Part shown: positions 37,209 to 45,923 of the stretch, piece after piece
Layout of the letters: each line of letters begins with the position of its first letter
Numbering within the stretch: the stretch's first letter is position 1
Assembly (NCBI RefSeq): GCF_014274465.1
Contig: NZ_CP060394.1
Span: 434,001-498,000 of the forward strand
DNA: 64,000 bases
DNA from: Alloacidobacterium dinghuense
GTDB taxonomy: Bacteria > Acidobacteriota > Terriglobia > Terriglobales > Acidobacteriaceae
Direction of reading: 5' to 3'
Made by a program: the position numbers and the translations under genes
Notes under the pieces: generated by a model
The model's input: the letters and a program-made list of their open reading frames with translations, nothing else
Told to the model about the DNA's origin: nothing
Database searches by the model: none

Positions 37209-38699
37209 CTATTTCCTCTTCCAGCGAACTCCTTCTTTTGAGTCCTCAAGGATGATGCCCTTCTCCAGTAGATCCTTGCGAATCGCATCGGCCCGAGCGA
37301 AGTTGCGTGCGCGACGCGCCTTGTTGCGTTCTTCAATCAGTGCGTCAATTTGCCCATCGGTCAGTGAGAGTTGAGCCCGAACTTCTGGAGATGCTTCATC
37401 GAGCCGGCCTTCCCGCTCAGCCCATTCGAGGGCGAAGCGTGTCCACCTTGCATCGTTGTCTTCAAGTACGGCGAAGATCTTTTCGAAGTCAGCGAGCACG
37501 TCAAGAATATTCGGGAGGTCGCTTTCTGAAAGGCTCCCGGCATCGGCGGCAGCATTGACAAAGCGAACAAGGTCGAAGATCGCCGCGCGTGCTTCGGCTG
37601 TGTTGAGATCGTTGGCTAAAGCCGCGCGGAACTTCTCCTTGGCTGCGCAGGCTGCTTCTCGAATGGTTGTGCCGCCCTGAGAGGAGTTGTTCTCCGGCCA
37701 AGGCGTCGTTTTCAGCCGCTGATAGAACGTACGCAACCGTTCAACGGCGCCGGTCTCCGCAGCTAGCCCTTCAAAAGTAAAGTTGAGTTGCTGGCGATAG
37801 GGGACTGACGTGAGAAGAAAGCGGATTGCTGATGCTTTGTAACCTTTGAGCAGCAGGTCGCGCAGTGTGTAGAAGTTTCCCTCCGACTTCGACATCTTGC
37901 GGCCTTCTACAAGCAGAAAGCGCACATGAAACCAGTGGCGGGCGAAGGCTGTGTGCGTAGCCGATTCCGACTGTGCGATCTCGTTCTCGTGATGGGGAAA
38001 CATCAGATCTTCGCCCCCCGCGTGGAGATCGAACGATTCGCCGAGATACTCCATTGCCATCGCCGAGCACTCGATATGCCAGCCCGGCCGACCCGGTCCC
38101 AGATCGGTTTCCCAACGATATTCACCGGGTTTGGGCGCTTTCCAAAGGGCAAAGTCACGCGCAGAATCTTTGTCGTACTCGTCGACGTCAACGCGTGCCC
38201 CGTCGGCAATGCCGGAGAAATCCTTCTTCGAAAGCTTGCCGTATTCCGGGAACTTGGCAATGCGGAAGTACCACGAGCCGTCTTCCACCTTGTAAGCAAT
38301 ATCCTGCTCGGCAAGGCGTTTGATGAGAGCAACCATCTCCGGGATGTGCTCGGTCGCACGCGCGACGACCTCGGGATGTTCGACGGAGAGAGCGTCCAGA
38401 TCTTCGAAGAATGCCTTCTCAAAGCGGGGTGTGTATTCGCTGATCGGAACATAGGCCGCCGCCGCGTTTCGAATGATCTTGTCATCCACATCCGTAATGT
38501 TCATCACATGACGGACCTTCATGCCTTGCAGCTCTAATGTCCGGCGCAGAACATCGACATGCAGAAATGTACGGAAGTTGCCAATGTGGCCGTAATCATA
38601 CACCGTGGGCCCGCAGGCATAAATGCGAAGCGCCTCACCGTCTGAGGGTTGGAGTTCTTCGATGCTGTTCGTCAGGGTATTAAAAAGGCGAATGGTCAT
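37209..38699 (-). CDS. cysS: cysteinyl-tRNA synthetase
   Basis: Class I aminoacyl-tRNA synthetase charging tRNA-Cys, about 496 residues. The ATG at 38699 (MTIRLFNTLTNSIEE) matches the usual N-terminus; an in-frame GTG at 38729 adds ten residues. Zinc/active-site Cys and HIGH-like motif are in YACGPTVYDYGHIGNFRTF; GWHIECSAM holds zinc ligands, HHENEIAQSE follows, and the KMSKS loop is GRKMSKSEGNFYTLRDLL. The C-terminal helical anticodon domain is complete, ending EDSKEGVRWKRK. It follows tsaD by 51 bases on the same strand. Confidence 0.96.
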   Translation of the reverse strand: MTIRLFNTLTNSIEELQPSDGEALRIYACGPTVYDYGHIGNFRTFLHVDVLRRTLELQGMKVRHVMNITDVDDKIIRNAAAAYVPISEYTPRFEKAFFEDLDALSVEHPEVVARATEHIPEMVALIKRLAEQDIAYKVEDGSWYFRIAKFPEYGKLSKKDFSGIADGARVDVDEYDKDSARDFALWKAPKPGEYRWETDLGPGRPGWHIECSAMAMEYLGESFDLHAGGEDLMFPHHENEIAQSESATHTAFARHWFHVRFLLVEGRKMSKSEGNFYTLRDLLLKGYKASAIRFLLTSVPYRQQLNFTFEGLAAETGAVERLRTFYQRLKTTPWPENNSSQGGTTIREAACAAKEKFRAALANDLNTAEARAAIFDLVRFVNAAADAGSLSESDLPNILDVLADFEKIFAVLEDNDARWTRFALEWAEREGRLDEASPEVRAQLSLTDGQIDALIEERNKARRARNFARADAIRKDLLEKGIILEDSKEGVRWKRK

Positions 38700-38750
38700 T
38701 CGTGCGGTTTGCAACTGCTTCGAGTTCACTTGCGATTTTATCAGTTGACC

Positions 38751-39899
38751 TCATCGGCCCAGCGCAAGCGAAGGTTCGGCAGAAAGGTCCGTCGGTGCGA
38801 ATGCGTCATCGAGCAGCTTTGGCCATGCCGCCGCCGCTACCATCGCGGCATTGTCTGTGGAAAGCGCGAGCGAAGGAAAGGCAATGGGAAGATTCCGTTC
38901 CGCCGCATGGGCCGCGAAGCGCGCGCGCAATTCGCGATTAGCGGCCACTCCACCGGATACGAGGATGCTCGCAGCGCCAAAAGCCTCCGCAGCCTGAAAT
39001 GTCTTGCGGCGCAGGTCATCGACGACGGCCCGCTGAAACGAAGCAATCAGATTCAGCGCCTCTTCGTCGCACAGCGGAAACGCGTCTGCTGGTTGTGCGA
39101 AAGAAATCTGCGCAAGAGCACTGCGACGCGATTCAATCGAGGCGAACAGATCGTGCGTCTGGACGTAGCGCAGCACTGCCGTCTTGATGCCGCTGAATGA
39201 GAAGGAAAACCGTCGAGCCGGCGCATCGCCGTTGCTGTCTTTGCGGTGGGCTTTGGGTTTGATCTGTGCGAAGGAGAAAGGGACGGCACCCGGGTTGCCG
39301 TAGGGCGCCAGGGCGTCGATCCAGGGGCCGCCGGGGTAGCCGAGGCCGAGGAGCTTCGCTACCTTGTCGAAGGCCTCGCCGGCGGCGTCGTCTACGGTGT
39401 GGCCTACATTGCGGTAGTGCCAGGATTCGCCGTTACGGCGGACAAGGTAGAGATGCGTGTGGCCGCCGGAGACTACGAGGGCCAGCGCGGGCAACGGAAT
39501 CGGCTCTGCTGCCAGTTCTGCCTGTTCCAGCAGGACGGCGTGGATATGGCCTTCGAGGTGGTTCACGGCGATCAGGGGCTTCCCCAGGGCGAAGGCTAAG
39601 GACTTGGCGTAGGTGATGCCTACAAGCAGCGCTCCGGCCAGGCCAGGGCCTTCGGTCACGGCGATGGCGTCCAGGTCCTGAAGGGTGATTCCGGCCTCGG
39701 CGATTGCGGCGCGGACTACCGGGACGATGTTGCGCAGGTGCTCGCGGGAGGCCAGCTCGGGCACGACTCCGCCGTAGGGAGCGTGCGTCGCAATCTGCGA
39801 GGCGACTACGTTTGATAGGCTCTCGGTTCCGCGGCGGACGACGGCGGCTGCTGTTTCGTCGCAGGAGCTCTCTATGCCTAATATCAGACCTGTGCTCAT
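38751..39899 (-). CDS. tsaD: tRNA N6-adenosine threonylcarbamoyltransferase
   Basis: Catalyses the final step of t6A37 modification with TsaB and TsaE. About 382 residues. The ATG at 39899 (MSTGLILGIESSCDETAAAV) is the conserved Kae1/TsaD start; the frame is open further upstream but without homology. ASKHA motifs: LGIESSCDETAAAVVRRG, the metal-binding NHLEGHIHAVLLEQ, VSGGHTHLYLVRR, and VSGGVAANRELRARF. Directly upstream of cysS and divergent from the nucleotidyltransferase gene: a small tRNA-maturation neighbourhood. Confidence 0.96.
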   Translation of the reverse strand: MSTGLILGIESSCDETAAAVVRRGTESLSNVVASQIATHAPYGGVVPELASREHLRNIVPVVRAAIAEAGITLQDLDAIAVTEGPGLAGALLVGITYAKSLAFALGKPLIAVNHLEGHIHAVLLEQAELAAEPIPLPALALVVSGGHTHLYLVRRNGESWHYRNVGHTVDDAAGEAFDKVAKLLGLGYPGGPWIDALAPYGNPGAVPFSFAQIKPKAHRKDSNGDAPARRFSFSFSGIKTAVLRYVQTHDLFASIESRRSALAQISFAQPADAFPLCDEEALNLIASFQRAVVDDLRRKTFQAAEAFGAASILVSGGVAANRELRARFAAHAAERNLPIAFPSLALSTDNAAMVAAAAWPKLLDDAFAPTDLSAEPSLALGR

Positions 39900-39976
39900 C
39901 TCTCTATGATAGAGGAGAGAAACTGCAGGTCCCTCCGCTTCGCGCTCTGCGCTCCGGTCGGGATGACAAAGACTGA

Positions 39977-41359
39977 ATGGCGAAGAGTCAGGCACAACTT
40001 GCGGCTGAGGCCATTGTCGAGCGGCTACGCGCCGAAGGATACGACGCGTACTTCGCTGGCGGATGCGTGCGTGACATGCTGCTAGGGCGCGAGCCTGCGG
40101 ACTTCGACGTGGCTACAAATGCGCGTCCGGATGTGGTACTTGACCTGTTTCCTCGGACGTTTGCGGTGGGGGCGCACTTCGGGGTTGTTCTGGTTGCGGA
40201 CGAGGTAGACGGCGAGGAGATTGTGACCGAGGTGGCTACATTCCGCTCCGATGGCGCTTACTCGGATGGTCGTCGTCCCGACGAGGTGCGCTTCTCAGAC
40301 AGCCCGCAGGAAGACGTGGTGCGGCGCGACTTTACTATCAACGGAATGCTGCTCGATCCGCAGGTGCTCGCGAAGACCGGCGATCCGGGACTGGCCGTGC
40401 TCGACTTCGTCGGCGGGCGCGAGGATCTTGCCGCCGGCTTCGTTCGGGCGATCGGCGATCCGGACAAGAGGTTTGCCGAAGATCGGCTTCGGATGCTGCG
40501 TGCGATTCGGTTTGCGGCCCGTTTCAAGTTTCAGATCGCGCCGAAGACCGAGGCAGCGATTCGCGGCCATGCTGCCGCTATTTCGCAGGTCAGCTGCGAA
40601 CGGATTCGGGATGAGCTGACGCGCATGATCACCGAAGGGCGGGCGCGCCGGGCATTTGAGCTACTCGACCGGACAGGGCTGCTCAGGCAGGTGCTGCCGG
40701 AGGTCCACGCTCTTCACGTTGTAGCCCAGCCGCCTGAGTACCATCCCGAGGGCGATGTGTGGGTGCACACGCTATTGCTGCTCGAGAAGCTGCCTGCCGG
40801 CGTCTCGCCGACGCTCGCCTGGGGGGCGCTGCTGCACGATGTGGGCAAGCCGGCGACCTTCGAGCGCGCTCCCGACCGCATCCGCTTCAACGGGCACGTC
40901 GAGGTGGGCGTGCGGATTGCGGAGGATATCTGCCGCAGGCTGCGCTTTTCGAGCGAAGATACGGCACAAATCGCGTCTTTAGTGGCCAATCACATGCGTT
41001 TTGGCGATGTTAAGCATATGAAAGAGTCGACGCTGAAGCGGTTTTTCCGGCTGCCGCGCTTTTCCGAGCACCTGGAGTTGCACCGGATCGATTGCCTGTC
41101 GAGCCATGCCGATCTGTCGCTCTACGAGTACGCCAAGGAGCGCTATGAGACGCTTCCCGAGGAGGCGGTGAAGCCTCCGCTTCTGGTGACGGGCGAGGAC
41201 CTGATCGCTGCCGGATACCGTCCGGGGCCGCGCTTCAAGGAGATGCTGGCCGTAGCCGAGGACGCGCAGCTTGAGGGCCTGATCGCCTCCAAGGACGAGG
41301 GATTGGCGCTGGTGCAGGCGGCCTTCCCAGTGGACTCCCCCTCCCCCCGGGGCGGGTAG
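39977..41359 (+). CDS. CCA-adding/poly(A) polymerase-family tRNA nucleotidyltransferase with HD domain
   Basis: A 460-residue class II nucleotidyltransferase. AGGCVRDMLLGREPADFDVA near residue 26 holds the catalytic DxD, then VRRDFTINGMLLDP and ERIRDELTRMI-type helices. An HD-like domain follows (GDVWVHTLLLLEKL, ALLHDVGKPATF), which in relatives gives phosphohydrolase activity. It could be the CCA-adding enzyme, an A-adding or a CC-adding form; the motif set alone does not decide. The tRNA genes in this window encode CCA, so the enzyme would be used mainly for repair. Confidence 0.9.
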   Translation: MAKSQAQLAAEAIVERLRAEGYDAYFAGGCVRDMLLGREPADFDVATNARPDVVLDLFPRTFAVGAHFGVVLVADEVDGEEIVTEVATFRSDGAYSDGRRPDEVRFSDSPQEDVVRRDFTINGMLLDPQVLAKTGDPGLAVLDFVGGREDLAAGFVRAIGDPDKRFAEDRLRMLRAIRFAARFKFQIAPKTEAAIRGHAAAISQVSCERIRDELTRMITEGRARRAFELLDRTGLLRQVLPEVHALHVVAQPPEYHPEGDVWVHTLLLLEKLPAGVSPTLAWGALLHDVGKPATFERAPDRIRFNGHVEVGVRIAEDICRRLRFSSEDTAQIASLVANHMRFGDVKHMKESTLKRFFRLPRFSEHLELHRIDCLSSHADLSLYEYAKERYETLPEEAVKPPLLVTGEDLIAAGYRPGPRFKEMLAVAEDAQLEGLIASKDEGLALVQAAFPVDSPSPRGG

Positions 41360-41380
41360 CTTCTTTCTTTTATTTTCAAC

Positions 41381-41410
41381 GAGATAGCGGGGGAAATCCC
41401 CCGCTATCTC
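41381..41410 (+). terminator. strong hairpin after the nucleotidyltransferase
   Basis: GAGATAGCGGGGG, four-base loop, CCCCCGCTATCTC: 13 perfect pairs about 20 bases after the stop, preceded by a T-rich tract. A following T-run is weak (ATTGATTCTT). Confidence 0.75.
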
Positions 41411-41498
41411 ATTGATTCTTCAATTGGTTAGGGTGTTTCTAGTGTTTTCAATCACTTGCCGGGTAATCGGTTCCGACTATTACCCCTCTCTGCCTGAA

Positions 41499-41864
41499 AT
41501 GCCCACTGTGCACCTGCTCACTGTCAAGTCGAAGCAGTTTCGTTACGAGCATCAGAGATTTGAAGTGGCCGGGCTTACTCCGACGCCGAGCGAGACGGTC
41601 GCGCCGATGCGCGCCGCTGAGTGTCCGGTGCAGATGGAGGCGCGTGTCGAGAAGCTGCACCCGATGAACGGTGGGAAGCTGAAGGAGCTAGGCGGCGGCG
41701 TGGCGGCTGAGGTTGAGATCGTGCGCGTGCATGTAGACGAGGAGTTTGTGCTCGGCGGGCATTATGTCAATCCGCAGAAGTGGTCGCCGCTGATTTATAA
41801 CTTCCGGCATTATTTCCGGCTTGCGGAGACGGAGCTGGGAAAGACGTTTCGGGCGAAGAAATAA
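41499..41864 (+). pseudogene. N-terminally truncated flavin-reductase-family protein
   Basis: The remaining 121 codons match the C-terminal half of flavin reductase/DIM6-NTAB proteins: HQRFEVAGLTPTPSETVAP, then ECPVQMEARVEKLHP, VEIVRVHVDEEFVLGGHYVN and PLIYNFRHYFRLAET. The N-terminal half that binds FMN is absent; upstream DNA goes straight into the terminator of the previous gene. An ATG at 41499 could still yield a short protein, but without the flavin pocket it should not work as a reductase. Confidence 0.7.
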
Positions 41865-41941
41865 GGCGCGGAATAAGGAGGCGCTTCGCGCGGCGAGAGT
41901 GATCCGCTGCGGTCTGCGACCTTGAGCGGATGGATCTTCCA

Positions 41942-42019
41942 CCCCAATGCGCAAAAATCGCGCATTGGGGACCCCGGTCTACGGCAGTAAGATACGCCGT
42001 CTCTCGACGGCGGGTTTTT
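41942..42019. repeat. pair of strong hairpins, dispersed-repeat-like
   Basis: CCCCAATGCGC (41942-41952) and GCGCATTGGGG (41960-41970) form a perfect 11-bp stem. A second stem, GCCGTC-TCTC-GACGGC (41996-42011), is followed by GGGTTTTTC, as in a terminator. Next comes the near-palindrome CCGGGGGCTTAAGCCCTCCGG. The block resembles palindromic dispersed repeats known from acidobacterial genomes, but only one copy is in this window. Confidence 0.55.
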
Positions 42020-42091
42020 CCGGGGGCTTAAGCCCTCCGGCTTCTACCTGGAGGTGCTTTGCGCCTCTTCTGGAGTCACCTTTGCAACCAG

Positions 42092-43216
42092 CTAAGTAGT
42101 TAGCTGGTCATACTTCGCCATTACCTCTTGAGCAATAGCAATTTGTCCCGTAACGTTCCACGCAGAAGATGGATTGATTCTCAAGCTTTTTAGTGCTTCA
42201 AGAACAACTTCGTTGCCACGTATAGCCAAAAGCATCATCGCGAGATGGTAAATGCAAAGGCCTTTTTGGAGATGCGATGTGGAACTTGGTCCAGTATGCC
42301 AGACGCTGCGACAACGGCTAACGTACTCGACAATTCCTTCTTCATACTGTTTAAGCGCCTTGCGTAAATCCCGTAATGTCTTAAGGCCTGCTAGATTGGC
42401 AGCGCGGGCTCTCATTTCTGCTGTCTTTTCCGGAAATTCGTCGTGTAGTTCTAACTGAAGGAGATCTGCAATAACATTATCGAGTTTATGCACCAATGGT
42501 TCTTGGTCTACAAATGCTTGAAGTGAGATTGGATCAACAAGCAATTCAGGAACTTCTGATTCTACCTGGACAGCGATCGCTCGCGAGTAATCGGCTTTTT
42601 GCTTTCTGATATCTAGAAATTCCGTTTCTGCAATTTCAAGGAGAGCCGCAATACGATAAAACCTTCTCTTTATGTGATCAGGAAACGATTCCTTTAGGTC
42701 ATACCAGCTATGTTCAATTTCAGACCATGCGTGTCGCAGGATCGATGTAATCTGAATTTCACAACAGACATTAGTAAATTTTTTGTATTGGACATCTAGA
42801 ACGCGTCTTGATGAGTGGGTACATATCAAATTCAGCGCGTAATACCCAAATCGATCTGGCTGAGTTTCTCGTTTATCGACAGACTTGTCTGAATCGATAG
42901 CGAATTCCCGTTTGATAATCTCTGCAACACTGTCAACTTCATCTTCGTAATATGTGATTACCCTTAGACCTGCAAGGTCGGTAATGTCATCGAGATTCTT
43001 GTAGTTTTTTGAAGGGTCGAGATACTTGGTCTTTAATTTATCTCTGCCTTTTACGCGAGCTTGTACCGATTGGAAGTGGATGCTTGCATCTTTCAAGCAT
43101 TCTTCAATCAAGGTTTTTGTTTTATTACAGAACTCGACTAGATTGTCTTTGCGACGGTCAAAATCGGCGAGCACGGATTCCACATCCGCCCTACCAGTAG
43201 AGTTTTCAAAGTCCAA
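42092..43216 (-). CDS. RelA/SpoT-domain nucleotide synthetase, possible toxic alarmone synthetase
   Basis: A 374-residue protein without HD hydrolase or TGS regions. The synthetase domain covers roughly residues 10-185: ATP-binding R54/K56/R58/K60 in ARVKGRDKLKTK, the metal-binding Asp in DLAGLRVI (D80), a guanine-loop-like FGYYALNLI near 123, and EIQITSILRHAWSEIEH at 153-169 with the second catalytic Glu. In most relatives the loop reads YxSxH or YxALH; here the His is Asn129. The C-terminal 190 residues are helical and unassigned. The AT-rich base composition differs from neighbours. It follows a GrlR-like gene by 14 bases, an arrangement like alarmone-synthetase toxin-antitoxin pairs. Whether it makes (p)ppGpp, (p)ppApp or pyrophosphorylates tRNA cannot be read. 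Confidence 0.8.
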   Translation of the reverse strand: MDFENSTGRADVESVLADFDRRKDNLVEFCNKTKTLIEECLKDASIHFQSVQARVKGRDKLKTKYLDPSKNYKNLDDITDLAGLRVITYYEDEVDSVAEIIKREFAIDSDKSVDKRETQPDRFGYYALNLICTHSSRRVLDVQYKKFTNVCCEIQITSILRHAWSEIEHSWYDLKESFPDHIKRRFYRIAALLEIAETEFLDIRKQKADYSRAIAVQVESEVPELLVDPISLQAFVDQEPLVHKLDNVIADLLQLELHDEFPEKTAEMRARAANLAGLKTLRDLRKALKQYEEGIVEYVSRCRSVWHTGPSSTSHLQKGLCIYHLAMMLLAIRGNEVVLEALKSLRINPSSAWNVTGQIAIAQEVMAKYDQLTT

Positions 43217-43230
43217 GGTGATATGTTCCG

Positions 43231-43566
43231 CTAATCGACATCGCTACGTTTTGTTAACTTAGCTCCAAATCTCATTTCAGGCATGCCAATTGGTTGCCCT
43301 TGGGCAATAGCATTATTTTCATCTTTCAAGCTTCCTTCGAGGAGAAGAGTGAACCTCTTTCCTATTGTTCCAAATACGCTCTGAAAGCTATCGATAAACG
43401 GTTGTACTTCGAGCCTCGCTGTAAACGAATGGTTTTCCAGCCTATAGGAGCCAAGATAAAAATACCCTGAATCGCCCCCATAAATCTTGCCTCGACTTAA
43501 CACAGCTATTCCCCCGCCGAAGATACCCGCGCTGCTACCAAATTCGACGGTCCACAATCCATCCAT
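43231..43566 (-). CDS. GrlR-family protein, candidate partner or antitoxin
   Basis: A 111-residue protein with the GrlR-like beta-barrel pattern: GLWTVEFGSSAGIFGGGIAV, GGDSGYFYLGSYRLE, then KDENNAIAQGQPIGM and RFGAKLTKR. GrlR is known as a negative regulator of virulence genes in pathogenic E. coli; related domains occur alone in many soil bacteria with unknown roles. It is the first gene of a two-gene unit with the RelA/SpoT-domain protein, consistent with an antitoxin or sensor. No signal peptide or DNA-binding motif is visible. Confidence 0.65.
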   Translation of the reverse strand: MDGLWTVEFGSSAGIFGGGIAVLSRGKIYGGDSGYFYLGSYRLENHSFTARLEVQPFIDSFQSVFGTIGKRFTLLLEGSLKDENNAIAQGQPIGMPEMRFGAKLTKRSDVD

Positions 43567-43696
43567 ATTTGACCTTCAAATCATTCCGATCAGTGTAGCG
43601 CATGTGCCCGGAGACTCCCCGCTCCTAGTGCTCCTATCCTGCTAAGCAGATGATGACTAAAGACCCAGGTTAGGTTCGTGAAACTGGGCACCCAGT

Positions 43697-44923
43697 TTAA
43701 TGCATGGCTGCTACGGCTTCGCCCTCAGGGGCTTCGACTAGTTCGCCGATGCGAGTTCTGCCGATCAGCAGGACCAGTAGCGCGATGAACGATGTGCTCG
43801 ATAGGATTGACACGATGGCTGTCGCGCCGAGGACGCCGATGCCCATGGAGATGGCGGAGCCTACTCCGGCTTGTAGGAAGCCCAAGAGGGCCGATGCGCT
43901 GCCTGCGTCCTTGGAAAAGGGCGCCATGCCCAGGGCGGCGGCGTTGGGGTAGGTGAGTCCGATCGCCAATAAGAAAAAGAAGAAGAGGACGAGCGTGGCT
44001 TGCAGGTCGAGGATGTGGGCGTGCGCGCTCACAAAGAAGATGACTCCGACGAATACCTGAAAAGCGAGGGCGTAGAAGAAGATCTGCTGGCTGGTGAAGC
44101 GGCGCAGCAGGAAGACGTTGACCTGGTTGCCTCCAATGAAGCCCATGACGAGAACGGCGAAGATGAGGCCGAAGGCGCGGGCGCCGAGGTGGTAGCCGTC
44201 CATGAAGATAATGGGCGAGCCGGCGACGAAGGCGAAGAGGCCGGCGAAGGAGAAGGCTCCGGCGAGCGCGTAGGTGGTGAATTGCGCTTTGCGGAGGATC
44301 GTCCAGAAGCCCTGCAGGATGGGCTGCGGGCGGAGCGAGATGGAGCGGTCGGGGGTGTGGCCCTCGGGTAGCAGGGTGAAGGTCAGGGTGAGGATCACGA
44401 GCGCGTTGGCGGCGAGAGCGAGGAAGATCCAGCGCCAGTTGAGCGACGCGACGAGCATGCTGCCGATGGTGGGTGCGAGCAGCGGTGAGGTCCCGATGAT
44501 GAGGAAGAGCAGGGAGAAGACTTTGGCGCTTTCGCTCGCGTGGAAGAAGTCGCGCACCATGGCGATGGCGGCGACCTGCGCGGCGCAGCCTCCGAGAGCC
44601 TGGATGAAGCGTAGCGCGATGAAGGCCTGGATGCTGTGCGCCTGCGCCAATCCGATGGACGCGACGATGTAGACGGCAAGGCCGAAGTAGAGCGGGCGCT
44701 TGCGTCCGAAGCGGTCAAGGAGCGGCCCGTAGAGGATCTGGCCGAGGGCGAAGCCGATGAAGTAGGTCGAGAGCGAGAGATCGATGGCGGAGGTGGTGGT
44801 GTGGAAATCGGCGGCGAGGTGGGAGAAGGCCGGGAGATACATGTCGATGGCAAAGGGCGTAACGACACTGAGCAGGCCCAGCAGGACGATGATCCACGCA
44901 TGTTTATTTCTTAACGATGTCAT
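43697..44923 (-). CDS. Bcr/CflA-family MFS drug-resistance transporter
   Basis: A 408-residue proton antiporter of the DHA1 group. TM1 carries VVTPFAIDMYLPAFSHLAAD, the Bcr/CflA signature; loop 2-3 motif A is GPLLDRFGRKRPLYFGLAVY; TM5 motif C follows the family pattern in LLFLIIGTSPLLAPTIGS. Twelve hydrophobic segments are evident. Start ATG 44923. Candidate substrates in the family are bicyclomycin, chloramphenicol, or sulfonamides. The gene stands alone on the minus strand. Confidence 0.92.
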   Translation of the reverse strand: MTSLRNKHAWIIVLLGLLSVVTPFAIDMYLPAFSHLAADFHTTTSAIDLSLSTYFIGFALGQILYGPLLDRFGRKRPLYFGLAVYIVASIGLAQAHSIQAFIALRFIQALGGCAAQVAAIAMVRDFFHASESAKVFSLLFLIIGTSPLLAPTIGSMLVASLNWRWIFLALAANALVILTLTFTLLPEGHTPDRSISLRPQPILQGFWTILRKAQFTTYALAGAFSFAGLFAFVAGSPIIFMDGYHLGARAFGLIFAVLVMGFIGGNQVNVFLLRRFTSQQIFFYALAFQVFVGVIFFVSAHAHILDLQATLVLFFFFLLAIGLTYPNAAALGMAPFSKDAGSASALLGFLQAGVGSAISMGIGVLGATAIVSILSSTSFIALLVLLIGRTRIGELVEAPEGEAVAAMH

Positions 44924-45111
44924 TTTTCTCGATGGCGGTGCGAAGTGGTGAGTCGGGTGCGGATCTCTGTCCGGCTTTTTCTCTATTTTAGTGATTCAGA
45001 TTGGGTTGGCGAGGATTCACTGGACCGTTGTTATCTTTCGGACGATGATGGAGTCCGCCACTTTCCTGCGGGAGCCGTGTTTACAGGTACAGGGAGGAGA
45101 ACGCTCCAGAA

Positions 45112-45906
45112 ATGAAACGACTGAATCTTTTTCTCTGCGCTGCTGCCCTGGTAACGTCCACTACTTTTGCGCAGACTGAGCTGACGCCGGGCACGGTCAG
45201 CTACAGCATTGAGCAAAATAGCAAGAAGCTGGGCACGGCGAGCTATACGATCCAGAATGCCCCCAATAAGTACATCGTAACTTCGACCGGCAAGATGACC
45301 GAGGATAAGTTCAGCTATGCCTTCTCGAATACGCAGAAGCTGGACATGTCGCTGAACCTTATCACCGATCAGCTGAGCGGGGTGGTCGATGGCAAGGCAG
45401 TGAGCTTCAGCGCCAGCTCCGATCCGACGGGGCGGCAGTTCAAGCTGGACATTTCGGCGAACGGCACGCAGCAGAATAACTCGGTGGACCGGAACCAGAA
45501 TGCGGTGCTGCTGACGGACCTCGATCCGGCGGCATATATGGTGCTGGCGAATATTGCCATGCGCAATCCTACCCACTCCTGGGCGCTGATTCCCAAGGAG
45601 AACGGCTTTCTTGTGCCGGTCACATTTTCACCGCAGCCTGATACGCAGGGACGTTTGAATGGGCAACCTGTTTCGGTGAAGTATGTGAGCGCTGCGATTG
45701 GCGGTCAGAACGCGATTACGATTGAGCTGTTCTATTCGGCGGACGGTCATCTGCTGGAAGCGGACCTTCCGCAGCAGAATTTTTACGTGATTCGCGATGG
45801 GTTTAAGCTGACGAACCGGCCAAAGCCTCCGACTCCGCCACCCGGACAGGCTCCCCCATCGCAGGACCAGCAGAGCAAGCTGGAGGATCCTCAAACGGCT
45901 GAGTAG
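45112..45906 (+). CDS. exported protein of unknown function
   Basis: A 264-residue protein with a clear signal peptide (LNLFLCAAALVTSTTFAQT, cleavage after residue 21). The mature part is a predicted beta-rich fold, starting GTVSYSIEQNSKKLGTASYT, which recalls DUF3108/DUF6134-type periplasmic domains built on a YxVxxNGxxxG repeat. The last 30 residues are Pro/Gln-rich. ATG 45112 is preceded by GGAGGAG-like bases. The PEP-mutase-family gene follows after 17 bases, so the two may form an operon, but no functional link is evident. Confidence 0.7.
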   Translation: MKRLNLFLCAAALVTSTTFAQTELTPGTVSYSIEQNSKKLGTASYTIQNAPNKYIVTSTGKMTEDKFSYAFSNTQKLDMSLNLITDQLSGVVDGKAVSFSASSDPTGRQFKLDISANGTQQNNSVDRNQNAVLLTDLDPAAYMVLANIAMRNPTHSWALIPKENGFLVPVTFSPQPDTQGRLNGQPVSVKYVSAAIGGQNAITIELFYSADGHLLEADLPQQNFYVIRDGFKLTNRPKPPTPPPGQAPPSQDQQSKLEDPQTAE

Positions 45907-45923
45907 GCGAGTAAACTCAGCAC

